The translations under genes were made by a program, and so were the position numbers. From assembly GCA_964521285.1 (NCBI GenBank), contig CAZFQS010000005.1, positions 1 to 64,000 on the forward strand: a stretch of 64,000 nucleotides of DNA, read 5' to 3'. The notes under the pieces are model-generated. The model saw nothing but the letters and a program-made list of their open reading frames with translations. It ran no database searches and was not told where the DNA came from. Shown one piece after another: positions 8,556 through 18,055 of this stretch. Each line of letters starts with the position of its first letter. The first letter of the stretch is position 1. The DNA is from G020354785 sp964521285. Its GTDB lineage: Bacteria; Bacteroidota; Bacteroidia; Bacteroidales; UBA10428.

Positions 8556-8797
8556 AAAAATATCAACTCCTTTTTTTAATAATCTTACGTATAATATTAT
8601 TCTCCGGGAGCGAGAAACAAAGTACAAATTAATCTAAGAATTGGATTATTATTATACCTGATACTCTTTCGAAAACCAACATCAGTTCAATCTGCGAATA
8701 CCAAAATAAAAACTACACAATGGAAGATGAGAATCCGAATATGTCTTTTCTGAATCCGATCTCTTTTCGTCATCGAAAGAATGTGACAGTCCGGTGA
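8552..8797 (+). pseudogene. Short broken frame after DUF3795
   Basis: The ATG overlaps the preceding stop (ATGA) and opens an 82-codon frame with a hydrophobic leader (YQLLFLIILRIILFSGS). It is interrupted by an in-frame TAA at 8630-8632 and then continues to a TGA at 8795. No family recognised. It may be the eroded start of a secreted protein cut off where the G+C-rich GH43 gene begins. Confidence 0.35.
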
Positions 8798-8816
8798 TCT
8801 TGCCCCTGCAAGCTTC

Positions 8817-9983
8817 TTAGTCGAAATATGACAGGTCCCATTCATTCAACCACTGAACAATGAATCTGCCGTCCTCGATCGTGATTGGCAGCCACATATA
8901 TCGGCTGTCAATTTGGTTGCGAGGTCGCCACATGTCGAACATAGCGATATACGCGCCGGGTTTGCCCTGCACAGGGAGAATGTACGTACTTTGCCCGCCA
9001 AAAGTCTGTTCCGGCCCGATGCCGTTGTTAGGATTAATGCCTTTGGTAGGATTGCCCAGGGCTTTCCATGGGCCCCACAGGGAAGGTGCTGTGAATGAGC
9101 GTGCAGCGTTCGGTTTCCAACCGGTGGCTCCTGAGGTAAGCAGGTAGTAATTACCCTCGTACTCAAAGATTGCCGGCGCTTCATTGTGCCCCCCAGGAAG
9201 GATTTGGATCCAGTTACCCGTAAAATCCAGGTAATCTGCTGTTAGCTCGCGAATATGCAGAGTCAGGTTTTCTTCGGAGGCGGCTATCTGGTAAGCTTTA
9301 CCATCCTTGTCCACGAATACAGTTTGGTCCCGTGACATTTGTCCTCCCTGGAAGTCACGGCGGACAAAAAGACCACTTGCTAACGCCTCCCGCCATTGTG
9401 GCGTCCACCACTCTAAACTATCCTCTCCGGCAACGGGTTGATGCTGTTGTTCGCTAAAGCCCCGGGGCCAATGGCCCGCGAGCGGTCGCTTTGACTCGAG
9501 AAATTCATAAGGGCCCGTAGGAGAGGCCGCAACAGCAACGGCCGCATGCGCAGGGGCATATCCCTGTCCTTTCAGTTCCAGATGGAACCACATGACAAAT
9601 TGTGCGGTTTGCTTGTTGTAGATCACCTTAGGACGCTCGACGATTGCACCGCGCTCGATGTCATGACCCTTCTCGTCCACGGTTCTCATCACAATGCCTT
9701 TGAAGGTCCAGTTGTAAAGATCTGTTGATGAATAGCAGCTCACGCCCGGACTGGCACGCTGTAGAGAAGGCCTGTCCCGCCCGTAGCGGTGCTCGCCGAA
9801 CCAGTAGTAGACACCCTGGTGGAATAAGATACCGCCGCCATGGGCGTTGATGATGTTGCCGTCAGTGTCGTACCACAATTCACCGGGATGAAAACTGGTG
9901 TAAGACGGTTGTGCCAGACCAGCCTCAATGGCCGTAACCACCAGACTTATTGCAAGGCTCAAGCGAAGAATACATGATTCCAT
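8817..9983 (-). CDS. Glycoside hydrolase family 43-like enzyme
   Basis: A 388-residue secreted five-bladed beta-propeller hydrolase with signal peptide to about residue 25. The start WYDTDGNIINAHGGG (D41 as candidate base) followed by GVYYWFGEHR is typical of the GH43 group containing exo-beta-1,3-galactanases and related galactosidases. Candidate partner acids are E116 in VERPKVIYN and E268 in GHNEAPAIF. It probably acts on side chains of arabinogalactan or pectin. G+C is markedly higher than in neighbours (above half against roughly a third), and it points opposite to the surrounding genes, so recent transfer is likely. Confidence 0.75.
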   Translation of the reverse strand: MESCILRLSLAISLVVTAIEAGLAQPSYTSFHPGELWYDTDGNIINAHGGGILFHQGVYYWFGEHRYGRDRPSLQRASPGVSCYSSTDLYNWTFKGIVMRTVDEKGHDIERGAIVERPKVIYNKQTAQFVMWFHLELKGQGYAPAHAAVAVAASPTGPYEFLESKRPLAGHWPRGFSEQQHQPVAGEDSLEWWTPQWREALASGLFVRRDFQGGQMSRDQTVFVDKDGKAYQIAASEENLTLHIRELTADYLDFTGNWIQILPGGHNEAPAIFEYEGNYYLLTSGATGWKPNAARSFTAPSLWGPWKALGNPTKGINPNNGIGPEQTFGGQSTYILPVQGKPGAYIAMFDMWRPRNQIDSRYMWLPITIEDGRFIVQWLNEWDLSYFD

Positions 9984-10056
9984 CCCAAAACCAATAAAAT
10001 GACAGTATTGTAAAAATACTGTAATATGTTTTTATATTAATTTTTACTCTTTCTTA

Positions 10057-11148
10057 TTATCCCTTTAATCTGGCAGGTTTCCACGGCACCCGCAAATTAT
10101 CAAGTTTTTCACCAATTAATTCAATCGACTCTTCCCGTATTTCTCCCAAACCCATATCAAAACCCATTTTGAGGTGTTTTACATTATCTGTATCGTGACT
10201 CATAATACGTGCAGCTGTTGCATCTGCGGCCATGATATCAGTACTGGCTATTATAGCCCATGAACCCAGACGTTCTTTCATATTCAGAGTGCTGCCACCA
10301 TAATCCAGTGTGGGACCATCACCTTCAACGCCAATGGAAAAATCAATGATGGAAAGATCGGGTTTAATACTTTTTACAATATCAAGATATACCTGAGCAA
10401 TTGCCTGTGGGCTACTATGATCAAATGTGCCGCGGTTCCACCATGTATTATCTATCAACTGTGCATAACGGGACAACGGTGTGATACCGATGAAATTCTT
10501 TAAAGCCAGCGTAAGCTGTGCCCATGAGTGTGTTTTAGCCACAGGAATTGAAATTACCTTATCTGCATTGGCAACAAGGCTTGAAATGGCAATCTCGTTT
10601 AATGATGTTAATGAAGGAACATTGGACCATCCCGGAGAATCGTCTTCCAGGCATGCCAGAGTAACTTTTCCATCATACAGTGAACTGAGACGATTTGCTT
10701 CCTTTACCAGATTCGTACTGCCATCCAGGGTAATTGCATATTGCCATTCGAATGTTGGCAGGTGAGATCCATCGCCAATAATAACTTCAGCGGCGCCTGC
10801 TTTTAAACATTCTTCTGTAACAGCAATGATGATTTCCGGTTTGGTGCACTCACCAATATGAAAGCAATTATTATATTGCGCCCATGGGAAAGAAACAAAA
10901 TTGGGTTTTATAAAAACTGTTTCGCCTTTGAAGACTATAGTCTGAATACCACCCAAGCCGTCAATAGCATCCCTAGTCATCGAATCTAAATTGTCTCCAC
11001 GAATTGCGGCTACTTGTGCCTTTTTCTCTTGTGAAGGTTTCTGAATAGAATTTTTATCCTGACAATTTGAGAAATACCATGGTGTACCAAGAGCGATTGT
11101 TGTGCAAGCACTTTTCTTTAGAAATTCGCGTCGTTTTATCTTAGGCAT
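10057..11148 (-). CDS. DUF362 domain protein with twin-arginine leader
   Basis: A 363-residue protein starting with a Tat-type leader (K-R6-R7-E-F-L-K-K) ending near a Cys that could be lipidated (SNC). The rest matches DUF362: KPNFVSFPWAQ, GDGSHLPTFEW, the KTHSWAQLTLALKNFIG block and IIDFSIGVEGDGP. Family members are often linked to iron-sulfur proteins, but this copy shows no ferredoxin CxxCxxC motifs. Function unknown. It lies 73 nt downstream of the start of the divergently composed GH43 gene on the same strand. Confidence 0.75.
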   Translation of the reverse strand: MPKIKRREFLKKSACTTIALGTPWYFSNCQDKNSIQKPSQEKKAQVAAIRGDNLDSMTRDAIDGLGGIQTIVFKGETVFIKPNFVSFPWAQYNNCFHIGECTKPEIIIAVTEECLKAGAAEVIIGDGSHLPTFEWQYAITLDGSTNLVKEANRLSSLYDGKVTLACLEDDSPGWSNVPSLTSLNEIAISSLVANADKVISIPVAKTHSWAQLTLALKNFIGITPLSRYAQLIDNTWWNRGTFDHSSPQAIAQVYLDIVKSIKPDLSIIDFSIGVEGDGPTLDYGGSTLNMKERLGSWAIIASTDIMAADATAARIMSHDTDNVKHLKMGFDMGLGEIREESIELIGEKLDNLRVPWKPARLKG

Positions 11149-11320
11149 AGTTTTTTCTATCTTTTATGGTTAACTAATAAATAAACTGCAATTTTGCAGC
11201 CTATCACTCATTAGATGATTGTTAAATCAATTTATTACTAAATAGTTACAAGAACATTTAAGTTGTGCAAATACTACAAAATCCATTTATTTGTATTTTT
11301 ACTCTACTAAAGTATAAAAA

Positions 11321-11440
11321 ATGGTAAAGCCAAAAAAATTATTAGAACAGATAAGGTATAGCGATTTAATAACCAATTACCCTAAAATGCGCAGTATTTT
11401 ATCCAAAATAAGGGATATCCTGAGAAAAACTAGCAGATGA
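11321..11440 (+). CDS. 39-residue ORF coupled to the glycosyltransferase
   Basis: A basic 39-residue frame starting MVKPKKLLEQI whose stop overlaps the next ATG by the ATGA arrangement, which suggests translational coupling. No family recognised. It may be a small real gene or the 5' end of something lost. Confidence 0.3.
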   Translation: MVKPKKLLEQIRYSDLITNYPKMRSILSKIRDILRKTSR

Positions 11441-12687
11441 AGATAATTTTAATTTCAATTGGAACTCATGGGGACATGGAGCCTTTTTTAGCAATTGGAG
11501 AAATATTAAAAGAAAAAGGACATCAAGTAATCTGTGCTTTCCCGGACCAGTTTAGAGATCTTGTTGAAGATTCAAATATGGAATTTGCTTCTTTGGGGAC
11601 AAAATATATTGAGATGTTGGATAGTGATGCTGGAAAAGCTACTCTTGGAGGTGGTGGTTCAGGATTAAAGAAAATTCTTGCTTATATAAAACTTGCGAGA
11701 AATTCTGTAGAAATCAATAAAGAACTCATTCACAAACAATATGAATTAATTGAAAGCGAAAATCCTGACAGATGTGTATATAATGGGAAAGCCATTTATC
11801 CCATAATTTGGGGATTGAATAAAAGAGGAAAGAATATTCTTATAAGTCCTGTACCTTATTTGCACTATATGAAAAATCATACACATATCGCTTTTAACAG
11901 CAATTATGGTTCCTTTTTAAATAAACTTACATACTAATTAGCGAATTTCGGATTAATCATGACAGTGAAAATATCAATAAAGTGGTTAAAAATCACAAAA
12001 AAAATAACCCGGAAACAAATACGAAATGCTCTTTTATCGAATAAGGCAATTTATACAATTTCACCCGCTGTTTTCCCAAGACCCGAATATTGGAATGAGA
12101 ATATTAAAGTACTGGGATATCACGAAAGGAACAAAATCATCAACTGGCATCCTGACAAAGGATTAACTGATTTTTTGCAAAAACATAATAAAATCCTGTT
12201 CATTACTTTTGGCAGCATGACAAATCCTGAACCGGAAAAAAAGACTAAAATACTACTTGAAATACTTAAACGAAATAAAATCCCTGCACTGATTAATACT
12301 GCATCCGGAGGCCTTATCAAACCGGATAAATTTAATGATGAGCTTATACATTTTGTTTCCCGAATTCCTTACGACTGGATTTTCCCAAAAATATACGGAG
12401 TAATTCATCACGGAGGTTCAGGGACAACTCAAATGGCACTTAAGTATGGATGTACAACAATGATAATCCCACATACTATTGACCAATTTGTCTGGAATAA
12501 AATCATTTATAAAATGGGGACTGGGCCAAAGGGAATAAGAATTGATAAAATTACCACGATAAACCTCGAACCCAAAATTCTTGAATTAATGAACAATACT
12601 TCCTTTAAAAAGAAAGCGGAAAAAATAGCCAGTCAAATGGAAAAAGAAGATTTTAGAGAAGAATTGTATAACTCAATAGTGGAGTAA
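11437..12687 (+). pseudogene. UGT-type glycosyltransferase (GT1) with in-frame stop
   Basis: The segments 11437-11937 and 11959-12687 share one frame and together form a normal-length GT1 enzyme of about 416 codons. The N-terminal half opens with ISIGTHGDMEPFLAIG (acceptor domain). The C-terminal half has ITFGSMTNPEP and the nucleotide-sugar signature HHGGSGTTQMALKYG ending in IPHTIDQFVWN. A single TAA at 11935-11937 separates them, and coding-like sequence (LANFGLI) continues directly. It would transfer sugar from a UDP- or dTDP-sugar to a lipid or natural product. A point nonsense mutation or sequencing error is the simplest explanation; ATG 11959 could restart only the donor half. Confidence 0.85.
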
Positions 12688-13047
12688 ACTGGCTACAACA
12701 ATTTATATAAAAAATATACAGTAAATTACAGGACTTTTTAATTCAATAAATTATAATGCTTATACTCATGAAGAAAATTGGAATTATAACATTAAAGATT
12801 TTATTATTCTCCTTTATAGTGGAATCACACTGCTGCCAGCAGCAAATATAAACCGTTACCATTTTACTTATTTGCTATTGTTCTGTTCGTTATTTTATAT
12901 ATCTTGTACCTTGACAGCTAAATGCTTTGAATTCGGTAACCAAGCCAAAACGTCGCCCGCAACACACAACTATTATTATGCGGAACCCTTATGCATAATT
13001 AACTTTTAATTGCCTTACCTTGATACAGTATTGAAAAATAGTAAAAA
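12688..13047. other. Intergenic stretch with leader-like remnants
   Basis: ggctacaac at 12691-12699 follows the stop of the previous gene. A 27-codon frame at 12768-12851 (hydrophobic, KKIGIITLKILLFSFIVE) looks like an isolated signal peptide. A second hydrophobic run (LLLFCSLFYISC) follows at about 12870-12930 in another frame. No complete gene is present. Confidence 0.35.
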
Positions 13048-14661
13048 ATGAATCTTAAAAAAACAATTTCTCTCGCAGTAATAGTTATACTAACTTTTAT
13101 TTTAGTAGGGGGATATATTTTAAAAAATCGAATTCAAACTCAGGTAAAAGAACTCTTCCGATTGAACAAAATCCTTCAGGAAGAAGGCTATTACATGGCT
13201 GAATTTGAATTTAAAATGCTAGGTATCGTTTATTATCTGGATAAAGGTCACTATTATTTAGCACTATCAAAACTTTCTCATTTTCTTACGCAACTACAGA
13301 ATAAAGGGAATTTAATCAAAGTGCCTGAATTTAAGAACAAAGAAGAAGAGTTGGAATTTTATCTAAATCTTCAAAATCCCAGAACTGGTGCATTCATGGA
13401 TGATTCCTTTCCTTACTGTACTTTTAATGAACCCACAGAGAATATTATAGCGCATCTTGATGCATTAGCAAAAGAAACAGGTATTCCGCTGCAACTTAAA
13501 TATCCATTGAAATATCTCGATGAAATTAATACACCTGTGAAGTTAAATGCTTTTTTAGATGATGTTTCCTATGTTGGATGGATTGGCTCAAAGTTTCCAC
13601 AGACATCCTATGTGTTTGCCAGGAGTTTACTTAGCTACTGGAATGATGAAGGTGTTATTGGCAGAAATAATTTATATAGCTTTTCTGCTGAATATAAAAC
13701 GGCATTACTTAACTGGTTTTATAAGAATCAGGATAGTACAACTGGTTATTGGGGCCCAAAATCGAGAAAAAACGGAAGGCTGCTAAAATTGGATTTAACA
13801 AATACAGCTTCAATCATTAAAACATTTGTAGATAAAAACGGTAACAATATTAACGAATCTTTTCCTTTGCAATATAAAAATAAATTGTTTGAGACTACCA
13901 TTAATGTATTGAGTGAGCCTGTTCCTGATGATGATGAACTGGTTGAATTGCATGAATGGAATTTGGTAATGAATAAAGGAATAAATATGCTGTTACGGTA
14001 TTTATGGAAAGATGCTTCAAATAAAAATAAACAAAAGGCAAAGAAAATAATTGAAAACTATGTTAAAATCAAATTTGAAAAATATTATATCCCCGGGGAA
14101 GGAGCTTTTAGTTATTATCCCAAGGCAGAACATGCTTCATTGGACGGAACTGGTGGAATTATCTTTAAGGATGTAGGAGCTTTCTCTTCCGAAAAGCAAA
14201 GACAATTATGGGGGGATCCAGATGAAATAGTTCAAGATTTGGGACTATACAGAGTTTTCAAGCTAAAAAAGGAAGATTATAATTTGATTGCAAACAATCC
14301 GGACCTCAATTCTCTTCGTATTTATCACACGACACCGGACTATGACAATCTTACAGATAATGTTTTTGCTGTTGTTTATCCCAATAAGACATCGGTATTG
14401 GATATTATGGAACTTGTCCCCAAAATAAGTAAATGGATTGACACACAGTCTCTTTCAATAGGAAATTGGTCTTCAAAAGAACAGATTAAAAAAGAATATA
14501 CATCACTAAAAATAGAAGAAACTCTGGTTTTTAAAGAAGCATTTCCATTGGATAGCATTAATAATATATTGTTTAAAAACCGCGAATTACATATTATAGG
14601 ATTTGATATACTTCAAATTCCGAGATACAAAATAGCCTATTTATTTGCGCCAGAGGGATAA
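13048..14661 (+). CDS. Membrane-anchored protein, possible alpha/alpha toroid
   Basis: 537 residues with one N-terminal membrane anchor (about 6-25: SLAVIVILTFILVGGYIL) and a large extracytoplasmic helical domain. Repeated helix pairs with tryptophan/glycine turns (QDSTTGYWG, LHEWNLVMNKGINMLLRYLW) suggest an alpha/alpha-toroid like those of prenyltransferase-type or glycan-active proteins, but no catalytic motif is recognised. gcgcataac follows the stop at 14670-14678. Confidence 0.6.
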   Translation: MNLKKTISLAVIVILTFILVGGYILKNRIQTQVKELFRLNKILQEEGYYMAEFEFKMLGIVYYLDKGHYYLALSKLSHFLTQLQNKGNLIKVPEFKNKEEELEFYLNLQNPRTGAFMDDSFPYCTFNEPTENIIAHLDALAKETGIPLQLKYPLKYLDEINTPVKLNAFLDDVSYVGWIGSKFPQTSYVFARSLLSYWNDEGVIGRNNLYSFSAEYKTALLNWFYKNQDSTTGYWGPKSRKNGRLLKLDLTNTASIIKTFVDKNGNNINESFPLQYKNKLFETTINVLSEPVPDDDELVELHEWNLVMNKGINMLLRYLWKDASNKNKQKAKKIIENYVKIKFEKYYIPGEGAFSYYPKAEHASLDGTGGIIFKDVGAFSSEKQRQLWGDPDEIVQDLGLYRVFKLKKEDYNLIANNPDLNSLRIYHTTPDYDNLTDNVFAVVYPNKTSVLDIMELVPKISKWIDTQSLSIGNWSSKEQIKKEYTSLKIEETLVFKEAFPLDSINNILFKNRELHIIGFDILQIPRYKIAYLFAPEG

Positions 14662-14816
14662 TAATAAGAGCGCATAACGCAATATATAGTTAAATAGCGG
14701 GATGGTGATTTGCGAAAGTTTTGTACTTTTATGTAACGTAATTTGTAACCTGAATAGATATTCTTGAAGCTGGATTAAAGGATGCTGAAACGGGTATTGA
14801 GCAATACCGGATTATA

Positions 14817-15578
14817 ATGAATCCGGGATTTTTGTACACCAAAATGAAAAAAGACCATGCAACAATATTTAATGACATGAAATATTTGGATAAAAATAGC
14901 TTATTCAAGACTGTTGATAATGTTTCAGAGGCATTACTATTTGCCCTGGAGATAGATAATAATGAAAAAGCAGAGATCGCTGATTTTATCATAAATCAGC
15001 AAGGTAAGCCCCGGACTTATGCAAACACTTTTGCCCCTACAGAAAATGATTTAAATCAGGATTTGATTTTATTTACAGGAGAAAGGATAAAGTCAGGTGT
15101 TGGAAAATGCCACATGATTGGAGAAGAAGCAAGTCGAATTTTACGCAAATTAGATTTGCGGCTTGACAAAGTAAATGATGCATTACAAAAAGCAGACAGT
15201 GGATTGCAAATGCAGCTAAACAAGGTTTTAAAAAATCCGAGATATGAATATGGCATGTACTGCTGTAAATCTTGTTCATGTGGTCTTTGGATTAATTTGG
15301 CATCAGGTAGTTTAAATAATAACACTGAGATGTTAAGGGCTGGAATGGATTATTTTAAAAAACATCGTGATAATAATGGTAAATGGAAAGGATTTCCATA
15401 TTATTATACTTTATATGTTTTAAATGAGATTAGGCTTGATTTGGCATTGAACGAACTGAAATATGCCGCTCAATCTGTAGAGAGAAGATTAAAGAAAAAA
15501 CAAACTGATAAAAATAAATATGACTTGAGACGAAATTATATTTGTGAACAGATATTGAATAAAATAAGCAGAAATTAA
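14817..15578 (+). CDS. Helical Cys-motif protein, start uncertain
   Basis: 253 residues from ATG 14817, but coding-like sequence (ILEAGLKDAETGIEQY) extends upstream in frame to a TGA near 14752 without a start codon. The real N-terminus may therefore be missing. The C-terminal part has MYCCKSCSCGLW followed by a helix pair with WKGFPYYYTLYVLNEI, a pattern I associate with alpha/alpha-toroid proteins of unknown role. It may relate functionally to the preceding 537-residue protein. Confidence 0.5.
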   Translation: MNPGFLYTKMKKDHATIFNDMKYLDKNSLFKTVDNVSEALLFALEIDNNEKAEIADFIINQQGKPRTYANTFAPTENDLNQDLILFTGERIKSGVGKCHMIGEEASRILRKLDLRLDKVNDALQKADSGLQMQLNKVLKNPRYEYGMYCCKSCSCGLWINLASGSLNNNTEMLRAGMDYFKKHRDNNGKWKGFPYYYTLYVLNEIRLDLALNELKYAAQSVERRLKKKQTDKNKYDLRRNYICEQILNKISRN

Positions 15579-15623
15579 AAATGCAACCAAGCACAACTTA
15601 ATAGAATATAAATAATTTGAATT

Positions 15624-17015
15624 ATGAATACAATTAAATCAATTTCCTTATGTGTACTGGGATTGGTGAGTTGTAATCCAGTAAAAGAAAAGGTGTCCAA
15701 AAATGAAAAACTGCCAAACATAATCCACATTTTTGCTGATGATTTAGGATATGGTGATTTAAGTTGTTTTGGGGCAACAGACATAAAGACATCAAATATT
15801 GATAGAATAGCCAGTGAAGGTATTAGATTTACTGAATTTTATTCTGCATCACCGGTTTGCAGCCCTTCAAGAGCTGCGTTGCTTACCGGAAGATTACCCC
15901 AGAGAATGGGCATAAATGATGTGTTATTTCCCGAGAGTTTTACCGGAATGCCTCAAAGTGAGATTACAATAGCTGAATTATTGAAAGAAAAAAATTATGC
16001 AACAGGAATTGTCGGAAAATGGCATTTAGGGCACCACCAAAGGTTTTTACCATTACAGCAAGGTTTTGACAGCTATTTTGGAATTCCTTACAGCAATGAC
16101 ATGGAAAGCGTTTTATACATGAGGGGTAATGATGTGGAAGAATTTAATGTGGACCAAAGGTACATTACTAAAAGATATACAGAAGAAGCACTTAAATTCA
16201 TTGATCAAAACAGGAACAATCCATTTTTTCTGTATATAGCACATAACATGCCCCATGTGCCTATCTATGCTTCAGAGGACTTTTTGGGAACGTCTGAAAG
16301 GGGACTTTACGGTGATGTTGTTCAGGAGCTTGATTGGAGTGTCGGACAAATATTGGAAAAACTTGAAAAATTGAATTTGCTTGAAAACACCCTGGTGATT
16401 TTTTCAAGTGATAACGGGCCGTGGCTGGTAATGGAAGATCATGGTGGCTCTGCAGGTATACTGAGAGAAGGCAAGCAATATACTTTTGAAGGAGGGATGC
16501 GTGTACCGACAGTTGCTATGTGGAAAAGTAAAATACCGGAGGGCATAGTTTATAATGATATTGCCAGTCAAATGGACTGGTTTCCTACCATTGCAAAAAT
16601 CACAGGAATAAACCTTCCTGAAGATTTGGTAATTGATGGTAAAGATATTTCAAAAGTACTTTTTAACTCGGGGAAACGTGAAGATAGTACTTATATGTAT
16701 TTTGACGGTGCTGATCTGCAATGTTACAGAAAAGGTAGCTGGAAAATTAAAAAACCATATGAAGGATATGAAGGATCTATTTGGAAAAAGGCCGTAAATG
16801 CTCATGACACACTTTTAATAGATTTAAAAAAGGATCCCGGAGAAAGAAATAACTTATATGAAAAATACTCAGAAAAAACAAAGGATTTATTCAAAGAAAT
16901 GAACGTTAAATATAAAGAATTAGGAGAATTACCACCATCAATAGTTGTCAGAACAGAAGCTGATTATAGTCATTATGAATATTTAAAAAACAAAAAGAAT
17001 AAAAACAAACCATAA
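15624..17015 (+). CDS. Sulfatase (family S1, formylglycine-dependent)
   Basis: A 463-residue arylsulfatase-type enzyme, probably a lipoprotein (LVSC, Cys17). D39-D40 start the metal site (FADDLGYGD). C79-S-P-S-R is the formylglycine motif in which Cys is oxidised by a sulfatase-maturating enzyme. GKWHLG and FSSDNGPW are further conserved elements. It removes sulfate esters, most likely from a sulfated glycan. The specific linkage and S1 subfamily cannot be told here. No maturase gene is recognised nearby. A short in-frame tail (about 17016-17106) could be residue of another gene. Confidence 0.9.
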   Translation: MNTIKSISLCVLGLVSCNPVKEKVSKNEKLPNIIHIFADDLGYGDLSCFGATDIKTSNIDRIASEGIRFTEFYSASPVCSPSRAALLTGRLPQRMGINDVLFPESFTGMPQSEITIAELLKEKNYATGIVGKWHLGHHQRFLPLQQGFDSYFGIPYSNDMESVLYMRGNDVEEFNVDQRYITKRYTEEALKFIDQNRNNPFFLYIAHNMPHVPIYASEDFLGTSERGLYGDVVQELDWSVGQILEKLEKLNLLENTLVIFSSDNGPWLVMEDHGGSAGILREGKQYTFEGGMRVPTVAMWKSKIPEGIVYNDIASQMDWFPTIAKITGINLPEDLVIDGKDISKVLFNSGKREDSTYMYFDGADLQCYRKGSWKIKKPYEGYEGSIWKKAVNAHDTLLIDLKKDPGERNNLYEKYSEKTKDLFKEMNVKYKELGELPPSIVVRTEADYSHYEYLKNKKNKNKP

Positions 17016-17182
17016 CTGGCTATATAATTTGATAGAAGATATTACAATGAATGTCGCCAAAAAACTGGATAAAGATTTGGTTTTAAGTAAGGTGCTGAAG
17101 AAATAATTAATTGCAAAACGAATTAATAAAAATCGAAACTCTCACAATTTATATGTAAAACAGGCGGGTTGTAAGTTTTTCA

Positions 17183-17195
17183 GGGCTTATAGCCC
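17183..17195. terminator. Hairpin between convergent genes
   Basis: gggct-tat-agccc stem with a T-rich run on the right (tgtttttta). It lies between the sulfatase and the convergent methyltransferase gene and overlaps the stop codon of the latter. It may act for the + strand. Confidence 0.35.
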
Positions 17196-17693
17196 GCTAT
17201 GTTTTTTATATTTCCATATTTTTGGAAATATTGCTGATGTATTGTTCTTATATTTAACATACTTCTGTCCAAATTCTTTCTCCATGAGATACTCTTCTCT
17301 ATGTATAAATATTTTAAAAATGAAATACATAAAGCATGGAATAGTTAACAATAACCAGGAATTAAAGAATAATATTATTCCGGGAAGAATTAGAATTATT
17401 ACCGCTGCAAAGAGAGGATTTCTACATACGGAAAAAATACCATTCGTTATTAGCTGGCGTTTTTTATAAGCCGCTTTAAGCACCTTTATAATTATAATAT
17501 ATACGGGAATTCCAAGACAAAGTAAAAAAACTGCTATTGTAATTAAGATTTTATAAGGAATAAAATTGATTTCAAAGAAGGGCTTTAAAAAATAATTAAT
17601 AATAATTACAGGGATTGTATATGCAATTGTGATTGTAAATATAATTGGCGAAGCTCCCCAAAAAGTCAATTTTTTATTATCACTACTATTCAT
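17187..17693 (-). CDS. Isoprenylcysteine/phospholipid methyltransferase-like membrane protein
   Basis: 168 residues, about five membrane segments. The C-terminal block CRNPLFAAVII, then HREEYLMEKEFGQKYVKY, matches the SAM-binding region of the ICMT/PEMT membrane methyltransferase superfamily. The bacterial substrate is unknown. It is one of three such genes in the window (also 29072 and 45744). Convergent with the sulfatase and divergent from the methyltransferase at 18056. Confidence 0.7.
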   Translation of the reverse strand: MNSSDNKKLTFWGASPIIFTITIAYTIPVIIINYFLKPFFEINFIPYKILITIAVFLLCLGIPVYIIIIKVLKAAYKKRQLITNGIFSVCRNPLFAAVIILILPGIILFFNSWLLLTIPCFMYFIFKIFIHREEYLMEKEFGQKYVKYKNNTSAIFPKIWKYKKHSGL

Positions 17694-18055
17694 TTTTCCT
17701 TTATTTTTATTAACAATAATATTATAAGATTTTCACATACATAACATATATTCTACTGTCAATGCCGGCATTACAGAAAATATAAAACATATTATACTGT
17801 CTGGCAAATATATATTCGCGCCTTATACCAAATCTACATTTGAAGCAATATATATACAACACAGTATATACTTCATTATCGCACCAGTGGTGCGCAAAAA
17901 ATTAGTACATTTAACAAAATTAATATATAATTTAATAAGTAGCCGCTTTGAATTACAAACAAACCATACACTAAAACAATTAGAAAAGAAGGAATAAAAA
18001 GAAAGGGAGAAAAACAATTAAATTTGAAATCAGAAAACAATTCAATTAAAAAGAT
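17694..18055. other. Divergent intergenic region with hairpin
   Basis: Between two divergent genes, so promoters for both should be here. A perfect 6-bp hairpin (cgcacc-agt-ggtgcg, 17880-17894) stands out in otherwise AT-rich DNA and could be an operator or attenuator. No coding sequence is supported. Confidence 0.35.

Noticed and set aside
11437..11937. Interpreting the first half of the glycosyltransferase as a stand-alone gene
   Set aside because: The frame continues with homology past a single stop, and the 166-residue half lacks the donor-sugar domain.
12852..12960. Hydrophobic frame that looks like a lipoprotein leader
   Set aside because: No start codon and the frame ends soon after; treated as intergenic remnant.
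17016..17106. Short coding-like tail after the sulfatase stop (LYNLIEDITMNVAKK)
   Set aside because: Only about 29 codons without homology I can name and no start; mentioned only with the sulfatase.
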